Origin: Clostridia bacterium
GTDB taxonomy: Bacteria > Bacillota_A > Clostridia > Christensenellales > Borkfalkiaceae
Assembly: GCA_017621955.1 (NCBI GenBank)
Contig: JAGASB010000320.1
Location: 1-11,215 of the forward strand
Direction of reading: 5' to 3'
DNA length: 11,215 nucleotides
The notes beneath the pieces were generated by a model. It did no database searches. It saw nothing but the letters and a program-made list of their open reading frames with translations, and was not told the DNA's origin. Position 1 is the first letter of the stretch, and every line of letters starts with the position of its first letter. The translations under genes were made by a program, and so were the position numbers. Below are positions 1 to 4,903 of the stretch, in pieces.

Positions 1-2
1 TG

Positions 3-278
3 GAAGCAAATTCATACTACACCAACCACACTGAAAGGGTAATAGGTTCGCCAAGTTTAACTGAAAAGCAAGCGATGGCAAAAGTTTCGGACAATATAGA
101 AATTGATAGTGTTCGTCTTGCCCTTGTTCCTATCGGTACAAAGAGCGAAAAACTTTGCTATGAATTTTCGGGCGAATACGACGGCTCAACTTACTACGTT
201 TATATAGACGCAGTTTCGGGTAGGCAAGTTGAAATGTTTAAGGTAATAGACGGCACCGAAGGTCAACTATTAATGTAA
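3..278 (+). CDS. ypeB: Spore germination protein YpeB, C-terminal fragment (5' end outside window)
   Basis: Frame 3 is open from the window edge to the TAA at 276-278, giving about 91 residues of a C-terminus. The order EANSYYTNHTER, then SLTEKQA, then IDSVRLALVPIG, then KLCYEFSGEYDG, then VYIDAVSGRQVE, ending QLLM, matches my memory of the C-terminal PepSY-type repeat of YpeB. In spore formers YpeB is needed for stability and function of the cortex-lytic enzyme SleB during germination and sits at the inner spore membrane. In Clostridia sleB usually lies directly upstream, so it is expected just left of the window. An internal ATG at 75 is not the real start, because homologous sequence continues upstream of it to the window edge. 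The main uncertainty is family assignment from a short fragment; another PepSY-repeat protein is the alternative. Confidence 0.82.
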   Translation, partial: EANSYYTNHTERVIGSPSLTEKQAMAKVSDNIEIDSVRLALVPIGTKSEKLCYEFSGEYDGSTYYVYIDAVSGRQVEMFKVIDGTEGQLLM

Positions 279-301
279 GAAAAATGCGAAAATAAAAAGA
301 A

Positions 302-327
302 AACGCCACTTTAACAGTGGCGTTTTT
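302..327. terminator. Bidirectional intrinsic terminator between ypeB and rhaA
   Basis: AACGCCACT (302-310) and AGTGGCGTT (316-324) form a perfect 9-bp stem with a 5-nt loop. T-rich sequence follows on the plus strand. On the minus strand the stem is followed by a long T-rich run, because the left side is A-rich. The hairpin lies between two converging genes, so it most likely ends both transcripts. Confidence 0.85.
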
Positions 328-347
328 GGCGTACAAGAATAAATAAC

Positions 348-1604
348 TTAAACTCTCTTTGCTAAAACTTCTTTTTCGTATTTTTCAACTTCTTCCCAAA
401 GTTTGCAATCACAAGGAGCGTTTTCACGACGGCAGTATTCGTTCCAAATATCGCCGAACGGAAGTGTTTTAACGCTTTCTTGCATAACGAAAAGTTCGGA
501 AAGTTTTCCTTCATCTTGCAATGCTTTAAGTTTAGCGTTTGGCGTTAGCATTGCTAAAAGTAACGCTTTTTGCCAACTTCTAAATCCAACCGACCAAGCG
601 GCAATTCTATTTATGCTAGCGTCAAAGTAGTCAAGTGCCATATAAACTCTATCAAGAGCGTCAGAACGAACGATTTCTTTTGCCATTTCCTTAGTTTCGT
701 CATCGAAAAGCACAACGTGGTCAGAGTCCCAACGAATAGGACGTGTAATGTGAAGCGCTATTTCTGGGAAGAAAGTAAGAAGCGCAGGGATTTTATCCGA
801 AACGACTTCGGTGGGGTGATAGTGTCCGTTGTCCATAAGTGGCAAACAACCCTCTTTTGTTGCTGCGTAAGTAAGCGAAAATTCACCGCTACCAACGGTA
901 TATGCTTCAACGCCTATACCGAAAACTTTACTTTCAACGCACGGTTTAACTAAGTTTTTATCGTAAGGTTGTGATAAAATAGCGTCGATGCTTTCTTTGT
1001 AGCGAATGCGTGGTCCAAGTCTATCGGCGGGGATATCCTTGTAGCCGTCGCCCGTCCAAATATTCATAACGCAAGGGAAACCCGTTTCCTTTGCAAAGTA
1101 TTCTGAAATTCTAACCGACGCTTTGCCGTGTTCAATCCAAAAATCTCTGGTTGCTTTGTCGGGGCTTGAAAGGGTAAGACCGTCCTTAACTTTATCGTGT
1201 GAAAAGAAAGTGGGGTTAAAGTCAAGACCAACCTTGTATTTTTTAGCAAGGTCAACCCACTTTTTGAAGTGTTTAGGTTCTAACTTGTCTCTATCAACAA
1301 ACTTTCCGTCTTCAAAAATAGCGTAGCAAGCGTGCACGTTAATTTTTTTAGCACCGGGGCATAAAGCCATAACCTTTTCCATATCGGCAATAAGTTCATC
1401 GGGGGTTCTTGCTCTACCGGGATAGTTACCCGTAGTTTGAATACCACCTGTCAAAGGACCGTCGTGGTCAAAACCCTTAACGTCATCGCCTTACCAACAG
1501 TGAAGCGAAACGGGAACGTTTTTAATCTTTTCAAGTACGGCTTCGGTATCAACGCCAAACTTAGCGTAAACTTCTTTTGCCTCAGCGTATCTATTCATAC
1601 ACAT
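348..1604 (-). pseudogene. rhaA: L-rhamnose isomerase RhaA, full length but with in-frame TAA at codon 38
   Basis: The enzyme (EC 5.3.1.14) converts L-rhamnose to L-rhamnulose in the cytoplasm, the first step of the RhaA-RhaB-RhaD pathway. The reading frame from ATG at 1604 (AAGGA 8 nt upstream) to the TAA at 348 spans 419 codons, close to E. coli RhaA. It begins MCMNRYAEAKEVYAKFGVD and reaches VPVSLHCW, then meets TAA at 1493-1491, then continues GDDVKGFDHDGPLTGGIQTTGNYPG. The family has HCWQGDD here, so the stop stands exactly in place of Gln and needs only CAA to TAA. Everything downstream is intact, including GHYHPTE (about residue 260) and RWDSDHV (about 292), which hold the metal ligands (His262, Asp294 and Asp296 in E. 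coli). Without readthrough only a 37-residue peptide is made. The longest frame after the stop starts at TTG 1454, lacks 50 residues and has no good ribosome binding site. No other rhamnose gene is in the window. The family call is very secure; whether the gene is dead, recoded or misread is open. Confidence 0.93.
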
Positions 1605-1803
1605 AATATTTATCCTTTAATTTTAGCGTGTGGCTTTTTGTATAAAATTGTTTTAGCATAAACAAATGATTTTAGTCAATGTTTTAAAGTGATAAAAGGG
1701 GCAAATTTTTATAGATATATTATTTTGGTGCTAATTTTATAAGTTCTGGCGGTATAAAAAGTTAGAATAAAGTAAACAATAAAAGTATTAAAGGAGGTTT
1801 TTT
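1605..1803. other. Intergenic region between divergent rhaA and coat-like operon
   Basis: This 199-bp A+T-rich region should hold divergent promoters. On the minus strand a usable sigma-A promoter for rhaA is visible (1650-1679). On the plus strand I see a very strong ribosome binding site, AAAGGAGG at about 1790-1797, but no convincing sigma-A promoter. That would be compatible with a sporulation sigma factor, although I could not place a clear sigma-E, F, G or K consensus either. No ORF or RNA gene is recognised. Confidence 0.6.
1650..1679 (-). promoter_or_regulatory. Probable rhaA promoter
   Basis: On the minus strand TTGACT (1679-1674) is followed after 18 bp by TAAAAC (1655-1650), preceded by TG one base away as in an extended -10. 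The gene's ATG lies about 45 bp downstream. The -35 is good and the -10 is weak, so this is a moderate call. No catabolite-repression or regulator site was identified. Confidence 0.5.
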
Positions 1804-1995
1804 ATGGAAAACAACAATATGCTAACCACCAAAGAAGCCACGCTTATTTCCGACCTTTTGACAATGGAAGAAAGTGCGTGCAAGAAAGCAAGACTTTATT
1901 CGAGAACGCTAACCGACGTAAAGTTAGCACAAGCAATGGGCAGAGTTGCCGAAAACCACGAAAGGCGTTTTAACGCACTATTAAATTTGTTATAA
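1804..1995 (+). CDS. Small Coat_F / ferritin-like spore coat-type protein (63 aa)
   Basis: The 63-residue product is almost entirely two amphipathic helices: LTTKEATLISDLLTMEESACKKA, then a second helix ending AENHERRFNALLNLL. The pattern of an acidic residue in helix one (MEES) and an E-x-x-H-like element in helix two (AENHERR) resembles half of a four-helix ferritin-like bundle. Short Clostridia proteins of this kind are usually annotated as spore coat or CotF-like. It starts at ATG 1804 behind AAAGGAGG with about 6 nt spacing, among the strongest ribosome binding sites in the window. The next gene follows after 12 bp, so the two are probably co-transcribed and may assemble together. Function is inferred from family resemblance and the neighbour, not from a catalytic motif; an unrelated helical protein is the alternative. 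Confidence 0.72.
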   Translation: MENNNMLTTKEATLISDLLTMEESACKKARLYSRTLTDVKLAQAMGRVAENHERRFNALLNLL

Positions 1996-2007
1996 AAAGG
2001 GGGAATT

Positions 2008-2295
2008 ATGGATAACTATAAAGCAGATATCACGCTAAATGAAAAAGACAGTTTGCAAGATATGTTAAACGCTGAAAAGAGTTTAGTAAAAATCTATTCA
2101 ACGGCAATGACCGAAGGTTGCAGTAAAGGGTTTAGAAACCTAATAAAAGAACATTGGGGCGAATGCGCCCAAGACCAAATGAACGTGTTTTTGCAAATGA
2201 CTGAACACGGTTATTATCAAGTTGAGTCAGCGCCCGAACAAACCTTAGCAGAGCAAAAGCAAAAGTTTTCAAAAATTTCACATCAACTAAGTTAA
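2008..2295 (+). CDS. Spore coat protein, CotF-like (Coat_F family, 95 aa)
   Basis: The 95-residue protein has the family pattern I associate with Coat_F (PF07875): LNEKDSLQDMLNAEKSLVKIYSTAMTE, then KGFRNLIKEHWGECAQDQMNVFLQMTEHGYY, then a charged tail ending KISHQLS. Coat_F domains are four-helix ferritin-like folds found in proteins of the spore coat or of the sporulating cell. ATG 2008 has GGGGG about 6 nt upstream, and the gene sits 12 bp after its small partner at 1804-1995. A strong terminator follows 15 bp after the stop, which makes the pair a two-gene unit. Location in the coat is inferred from the family; the sequence has no signal peptide or membrane segment. The Tyr-rich GYY motif after helix two is typical of the group. 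Confidence 0.82.
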   Translation: MDNYKADITLNEKDSLQDMLNAEKSLVKIYSTAMTEGCSKGFRNLIKEHWGECAQDQMNVFLQMTEHGYYQVESAPEQTLAEQKQKFSKISHQLS

Positions 2296-2310
2296 TTTAT
2301 GAGTTAAATT

Positions 2311-2336
2311 AAAAAACAGCCGTTCGGCTGTTTTTT
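2311..2336. terminator. Bidirectional terminator between coat operon and DUF1461 gene
   Basis: AAAAAACAGCCG (2311-2322) and CGGCTGTTTTTT (2325-2336) form a self-complementary hairpin, in practice a GC-rich core ACAGCC/GGCTGT around a GTTC loop. Runs of six A and six T flank the core, so it works on both strands. It abuts the stop codon of the minus-strand gene at 2337. Confidence 0.92.
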
Positions 2337-3005
2337 CTATTGTTGTTTTTTAATTTTATGCCTTTTTAATACTTGAAAAACTATAACGGTAAGGGAAATT
2401 ATTACTATTGAAGCACCGATTAGAACTGCGCAACTTAAAAAGAACTGTTGGGGAAGAATGCGAATAATTTCATCTTGATAATAGTCAAATTGCCAATTGT
2501 CTTTTCCAGGGAAGAAAATGTGATGAAAGACGGTAAACGCACTGTCGAATCCAGCGATAAATATTAAAATTGCAATAATCGCAATCACAGTGAAAATGGA
2601 TATGCAAGATAAGAACGCAACGTGCATATTAAATGGACGGCAAAAAGAGATAAACTTTAATTTGGATAAAATTAAAAGCGATGCAATTATTATTGTTGAC
2701 GCAATGAGAACGTAAAAGTTTAAGTCGAATAAAATTTTGCAGTCGTAAAAGTGAGCCTTTCCCGCTTGTGAATACTTAAACACGCCCGTTCCAAATTCAA
2801 ATCCAGGTAAGGTTAAAAAGTTCATAACTTCATCAAAAGCCACTTTAATGGTGGCATAATCATACCCCGTTGACGCAGGGAGATTAAGCGCTTCTATTTG
2901 CATATAGTAAAAAAATCTACAATAGATAGGAAGCCCTATTGAAAAAGTTATTATAAAAAAGAAAATTGCAACCCCAAAGAGCGCCGTAAACAGCTTGTTT
3001 TTCAT
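2337..3005 (-). CDS. DUF1461 / TIGR01906 family integral membrane protein (Lit-like), 222 aa
   Basis: There are four predicted membrane helices (about residues 5-34, 95-115, 128-152 and 187-212), with a conserved extracytoplasmic loop after helix 1 and another after helix 3. The first loop carries GVFKYSQAGKAHFYDCKILF, with His85. The second carries FDSAFTVFHHIFFPGKDNWQFD, with His161 and His162, then IRILPQQFF. This is the pattern of TIGR01906/DUF1461, whose characterised member Lit is a lipoprotein intramolecular transacylase. From memory, conserved histidines near positions 85 and 157 of Lit are essential, which would fit His85 and His161 here. I chose ATG 3005 because AGGTGA lies 6 nt upstream; an earlier in-frame ATG at 3050 overlaps the -35 box. 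Family membership is well supported. Enzyme activity is inferred, since many clostridial members are untested. Confidence 0.85.
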   Translation of the reverse strand: MKNKLFTALFGVAIFFFIITFSIGLPIYCRFFYYMQIEALNLPASTGYDYATIKVAFDEVMNFLTLPGFEFGTGVFKYSQAGKAHFYDCKILFDLNFYVLIASTIIIASLLILSKLKFISFCRPFNMHVAFLSCISIFTVIAIIAILIFIAGFDSAFTVFHHIFFPGKDNWQFDYYQDEIIRILPQQFFLSCAVLIGASIVIISLTVIVFQVLKRHKIKKQQ

Positions 3006-3021
3006 ATTTTCACCTTTTTTA

Positions 3022-3050
3022 ATTATAACACATTGTATAAGCATTGTCAA
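3022..3050 (-). promoter_or_regulatory. Consensus sigma-A promoter for the DUF1461 gene
   Basis: On the minus strand TTGACA (3050-3045), a 17-bp spacer and TATAAT (3027-3022) match the sigma-A consensus exactly. The transcript should start near 3015, about 10 nt before the ATG at 3005, leaving just enough leader for the AGGTGA site. The -35 box is 5 bp from the -35 box of the divergent queT promoter. Confidence 0.88.
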
Positions 3051-3055
3051 AACGC

Positions 3056-3084
3056 TTGATTTTAACTTTTATTTGAAGTATAAT
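3056..3084 (+). promoter_or_regulatory. Sigma-A promoter for queT
   Basis: TTGATT (3056-3061), a 17-bp spacer and TATAAT (3079-3084) form a near-consensus promoter. Transcription should begin near 3091, giving a leader of about 117 nt before the chosen queT ATG. That leader holds the terminator/antiterminator structure. Confidence 0.85.
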
Positions 3085-3095
3085 AAAAATATAAA

Positions 3096-3179
3096 TAAAG
3101 GTTTTCGGAAAACACTTGTAAAACAACCGATTTAAAGAGATAGAAGTTGCTTTACCAAGTTTTGTAAAGCAACTTTTTT
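3096..3179 (+). promoter_or_regulatory. Candidate preQ1-type riboswitch with antiterminator and terminator, queT leader
   Basis: A perfect terminator (3144-3179) sits in the leader upstream of queT. Its 5' arm, with the next four loop bases (GTTGCTTTACCAAG, 3146-3159), can instead pair with the earlier segment CTTGTAAAACAAC (3115-3127): 12 pairs, one mismatch, one bulge. Antiterminator and terminator are therefore mutually exclusive. The earlier segment overlaps a possible pseudoknot, TCGG (3105-3108) with CCGA (3127-3130), next to an A-rich stretch. That resembles preQ1-I aptamers, where the loop of a small hairpin pairs with the end of an A-rich tail. Ligand binding would lock the pseudoknot, free the terminator and switch the gene off. 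The preQ1-I P1 stem would be weak here (about 3 bp). A competing 5-bp hairpin GTTTT/AAAAC (3101-3105 with 3109-3113) is also possible, so the aptamer class is not settled. The switch layout is firmer than the ligand. Confidence 0.6.
3144..3179 (+). terminator. Attenuator terminator in the queT leader
   Basis: AAGTTGCTTTAC (3144-3155) and GTAAAGCAACTT (3164-3175) form a perfect 12-bp stem with an 8-nt loop, followed by more T residues to 3179. It lies after the queT promoter and before the gene, and no gene on this strand ends just upstream, so its role must be attenuation of queT. Confidence 0.88.
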
Positions 3180-3207
3180 AATGCAAGGTGTATCCAAAGG
3201 ACAAAAT

Positions 3208-3714
3208 ATGAAAAGTTTAACGACGAAGAAAATAGCACGGGCAGGGCTTATCGCAGGCGTGTATACCCTTACCGCAATGATAACTTTCCCTATTTCAAGT
3301 GGGGCAATACAACTGCGCTTATCCGAAGCGTTATGCGTGCTTCCTTTTCTTTTTATTGAAGCAGTACCTGCGCTCTTTATAGGTTGTATGCTATCAAATA
3401 TTATCACGGCGTGCGCCTTTTTGGACGTGATTTTGGGTAGTGTTATAACGCTTGTTTCAGCAATGCTAACTTATTTAACAGGTAAACTAATTAAGAATAC
3501 GGTATTTAAAATTATAGTTGGCGGACTTTTTCCCGTGCTACTCAATGCGTTTATTTTGCCGATAATTTGGCTTATATACGGCGCACCGCAGTACGCATAT
3601 ATAGTCCAAGTTGCATTTTTGGTCGTTGGTCAAGCGCTTGCAGTGTATGCGGTAGGCACTCCGTTATACTTAGCGCTTAAAAAGCTTCAAGAAAAAAATG
3701 ATTTTTACAAGTAA
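3208..3714 (+). CDS. queT: QueT-family ECF transporter S component (queuosine precursor uptake)
   Basis: The 168-residue hydrophobic protein has about six membrane helices. It carries the QueT (PF06177/COG4708) signature: ISSGAIQLRLSEALCVLPFLFIEAVPALFIGCMLSNI, then FLDVILGSVITLVSAMLTYL, and late in the protein LPVLLNAFI-type and GQALAVYAVGTPLY segments. As an S component it binds substrate in the membrane and works with a shared EcfA-A'-T energy module encoded elsewhere. The family substrate is a queuosine precursor such as preQ1 or queuine. I chose ATG 3208 because AAAGGA lies 7 nt upstream and the family starts with a basic tail (MKSLTTKKIARAG). The in-frame ATG at 3181 directly follows the terminator T-run and has no ribosome binding site. 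The attenuator leader suggests repression by queuosine precursor. The family call is firm; the exact substrate is inferred. Confidence 0.9.
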   Translation: MKSLTTKKIARAGLIAGVYTLTAMITFPISSGAIQLRLSEALCVLPFLFIEAVPALFIGCMLSNIITACAFLDVILGSVITLVSAMLTYLTGKLIKNTVFKIIVGGLFPVLLNAFILPIIWLIYGAPQYAYIVQVAFLVVGQALAVYAVGTPLYLALKKLQEKNDFYK

Positions 3715-3737
3715 AAAGCGGGCAAGATGCCCGCTTT
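3715..3737. terminator. Bidirectional terminator between queT and DUF378 gene
   Basis: AAAGCGGGC (3715-3723) and GCCCGCTTT (3729-3737) pair perfectly around AAGAT. The minus-strand copy ends in five T and is the better terminator; the plus strand has three T followed by an A/T-rich stretch. It lies between two converging stop codons. Confidence 0.85.
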
Positions 3738-3741
3738 AAAA

Positions 3742-3957
3742 TTAATCAATCGTTCTAAACGGATGATATATCGCCCAGTAGAAAAGCATCCACAAGGCAG
3801 AAATTCCGACAAGCGAATAGATTATGCGTGAGATAACCGCTCCACCGCCTGCACCGAAAATGAGTGCAACGATATTGAAGTCGAAAAGTCCCACGAGTAA
3901 CCATACAAGTGCGCCGATAATTACTAGCGAAAATGCAATTATAGTAGTTATTTTCAT
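3742..3957 (-). CDS. DUF378 family small membrane protein (71 aa)
   Basis: There are two membrane helices separated by a glycine-rich loop: ITTIIAFSLVIIGALVWLLVGLFDFNIVALIFG, then AVISRIIYSLVGISALWMLFYW. The pattern IIGALVWLLVGLFDFNIVALIFG...SRIIYSLVG is characteristic of DUF378 (PF04070, COG2155). No biochemical role is known to me. I chose ATG 3957 because AAAGGGGG lies 5 nt upstream and the protein then starts MKITTIIA, as relatives do. An in-frame ATG at 3987 lies inside the upstream hairpin. The ribosome binding site forms the 3' arm of that hairpin, so expression probably depends on its opening. The unknown 86-aa gene lies 57 bp upstream on the same strand. Confidence 0.85.
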   Translation of the reverse strand: MKITTIIAFSLVIIGALVWLLVGLFDFNIVALIFGAGGGAVISRIIYSLVGISALWMLFYWAIYHPFRTID

Positions 3958-4001
3958 AAAAACCCCCTTTATGCTAAGTATTAGCAATAAACGGGGGTTT
4001 T
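3958..4001 (-). promoter_or_regulatory. Long hairpin that is both terminator-like and masks the DUF378 ribosome binding site
   Basis: On the minus strand three helices stack: AAAACCCCC with GGGGGTTTT (9 bp), TTTA with TAAA (4 bp) and TGCTAA with TTAGCA (6 bp) around a TAC loop, with only two single-base bulges. The stem ends in five T immediately before the DUF378 ATG. It therefore looks like an intrinsic terminator for the 86-aa gene, while its GGGGG arm is the DUF378 ribosome binding site. I see no strong promoter between the two genes. Confidence 0.8.
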
Positions 4002-4014
4002 ATACTTAAATTAT

Positions 4015-4275
4015 TTATATAAGTGCGTTTTCAAGCACAAATTTGTCAAAACTAATAGGTTCAACAAAGTCGCTTTGATTAAAGCGCACGTTATTGTATT
4101 TTGCATAGTTAAAAAGGTGAGTTTTAATAAGCACAGGCGTGGCGATATCAAGTGTTTCGCAAATTTCCCTTAAATAGTCGAAAAACTCCGAATAATCAAT
4201 CGCACCCTCTTTTTCAAACATACATTGGCGCAAAATTTTATCCTTTTTCATAACCTTAGCCCAAATACGAATCAT
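4015..4275 (-). CDS. Conserved hypothetical protein, 86 aa
   Basis: This is a soluble protein without signal peptide or membrane segment. It starts MIRIWAKVMKKDKILRQCMF, a short beta-hairpin-like stretch. It then has an acidic helix (YSEFFDYLREICETLDIATPVLIKTH) and an aromatic region (LFNYAKYNNVRFNQSDFVEPISFDKFVLENALI). I recall similar short proteins of the same layout in Clostridia, always without a function. ATG 4275 is supported by GAGGT at about 7 nt and by a promoter 23 bp upstream. The gene is divergent from the Lrp-family regulator gene, whose product could act on both promoters. I cannot assign a role. Confidence 0.72.
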   Translation of the reverse strand: MIRIWAKVMKKDKILRQCMFEKEGAIDYSEFFDYLREICETLDIATPVLIKTHLFNYAKYNNVRFNQSDFVEPISFDKFVLENALI

Positions 4276-4297
4276 AATTTACCTCACATTTTAAATA

Positions 4298-4326
4298 ATT
4301 GTAACACAACTATTAAATAAAAGCAA
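4298..4326 (-). promoter_or_regulatory. Promoter for the 86-aa gene
   Basis: On the minus strand TTGCTT (4326-4321), a 17-bp spacer and TACAAT (4303-4298) precede the ATG at 4275. Its -35 end is only 8 bp from the -35 of the divergent regulator promoter. Confidence 0.7.
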
Positions 4327-4334
4327 CTTTTGTA

Positions 4335-4363
4335 TTGACAAATTAAATTCAAAATTGTACAAT
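4335..4363 (+). promoter_or_regulatory. Sigma-A promoter for the regulator-aminotransferase-glf-DUF4422 run
   Basis: TTGACA (4335-4340), a 17-bp spacer and TACAAT (4358-4363) form a strong promoter. Transcription should start near 4370, giving a leader of about 36 nt. No other strong promoter was seen in the short gaps of the four genes downstream. Confidence 0.88.
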
Positions 4364-4376
4364 ATAATAAAATAGG

Positions 4377-4395
4377 CGTAAACTATAAGTTTACG
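4377..4395 (+). promoter_or_regulatory. Perfect palindrome at the ribosome binding site of the Lrp-family gene
   Basis: CGTAAAC (4377-4383), TATAA and GTTTACG (4389-4395) form a 7-bp perfect inverted repeat just after the predicted transcription start and touching GGAGGA (4395-4400). As DNA it could be the operator for autorepression by the encoded Lrp/AsnC protein. As RNA it could form a 5' hairpin that affects translation or stability. The choice is not visible from sequence. Confidence 0.55.
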
Positions 4396-4405
4396 GAGGA
4401 AGAAA

Positions 4406-4903
4406 ATGGAAAAACTTAAAAACGAATTGATTAAACTTTTGGATGAAAATGCCAGATACACATATAAGCAACTTGCCGCTATGACGGGCGTAACCGAACA
4501 GCAAGCGGCTGATGCCGTTCGTGAACTTGAAGCGGACGGGGTAATCGTAAAATATTCTGCGATTATAAACACCGAAGCGATGGAAGACGCTAACAAAAAG
4601 GTCAATGCGCTTATCGAAGTTAAAGTTGCACCGCAAAAATTAAAAGGTTTTGATTCTTACGCCGAAGAAATTTATAATTTTAAGGAAGTAAAAAGCCTTT
4701 ATCTTATGAGCGGGGTGTTCGACCTTGCCGTTTTCGTTGAGGGCGATGCGATAACTGATATAGCCAAGTTCGTCGCCGAAAAACTTAGCGTAATCGACGG
4801 TATAACAAGCGTACAAACACACTTTATCTTAAAAAGGTATAAAATTGAAGGACACGTTACTAAACAAAGTAACGAAGGGCAAAGACAAATAATTCAAGCA
4901 TGA
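4406..4903 (+). CDS. Lrp/AsnC family transcriptional regulator (165 aa)
   Basis: The N-terminal helix-turn-helix covers about residues 3-60 (LIKLLDENARYTYKQLAAMTGVTEQQAADAVRELEADGVI, then the wing YSAIINTEAM). The RAM effector domain follows, about 67-145 (VNALIEVKVAP, then YLMSGVFDLAVFVEGD, then VIDGITSVQTHFILKRYK). Length and order are typical of single-copy Lrp/AsnC proteins, which form dimers and octamers and respond to amino acids. The gene starts at ATG 4406 with GGAGGA 5 nt upstream. Its TGA overlaps the next gene's ATG as ATGA, so the two are translationally coupled. The pair resembles B. subtilis alaR-alaT, an Lrp-type activator next to an alanine transaminase. It therefore probably senses an amino acid handled by the aminotransferase. 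I leave the symbol empty because the ligand is unknown. Confidence 0.93.
   Translation: MEKLKNELIKLLDENARYTYKQLAAMTGVTEQQAADAVRELEADGVIVKYSAIINTEAMEDANKKVNALIEVKVAPQKLKGFDSYAEEIYNFKEVKSLYLMSGVFDLAVFVEGDAITDIAKFVAEKLSVIDGITSVQTHFILKRYKIEGHVTKQSNEGQRQIIQA

Noticed and set aside
570..953. 127-residue plus-strand frame opposite rhaA
   Set aside because: It is antisense to a strongly conserved enzyme, has no ribosome binding site and shows no recognisable domain.
348..1454. rhaA as a shorter gene starting at TTG 1454
   Set aside because: This would remove 50 conserved N-terminal residues, has no suitable ribosome binding site, and ignores the ATG at 1604 with AAGGA and homologous sequence before the stop.
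1491..1493. Genome-wide reassignment of TAA to Gln
   Set aside because: TAA is the terminal stop of ypeB, both coat genes, queT, glf, DUF4422 and GT4, each at the expected family end and mostly followed by a terminator.
1700..1800. Sporulation sigma-factor promoter before the coat-like operon
   Set aside because: A GTATA element is present upstream, but no acceptable -10 partner at the right distance could be placed, so no site is claimed.
4291..4605. 104-residue minus-strand frame across the regulator promoter and 5' end
   Set aside because: It runs through the consensus promoter and antisense to the Lrp helix-turn-helix region, with no ribosome binding site or family match.
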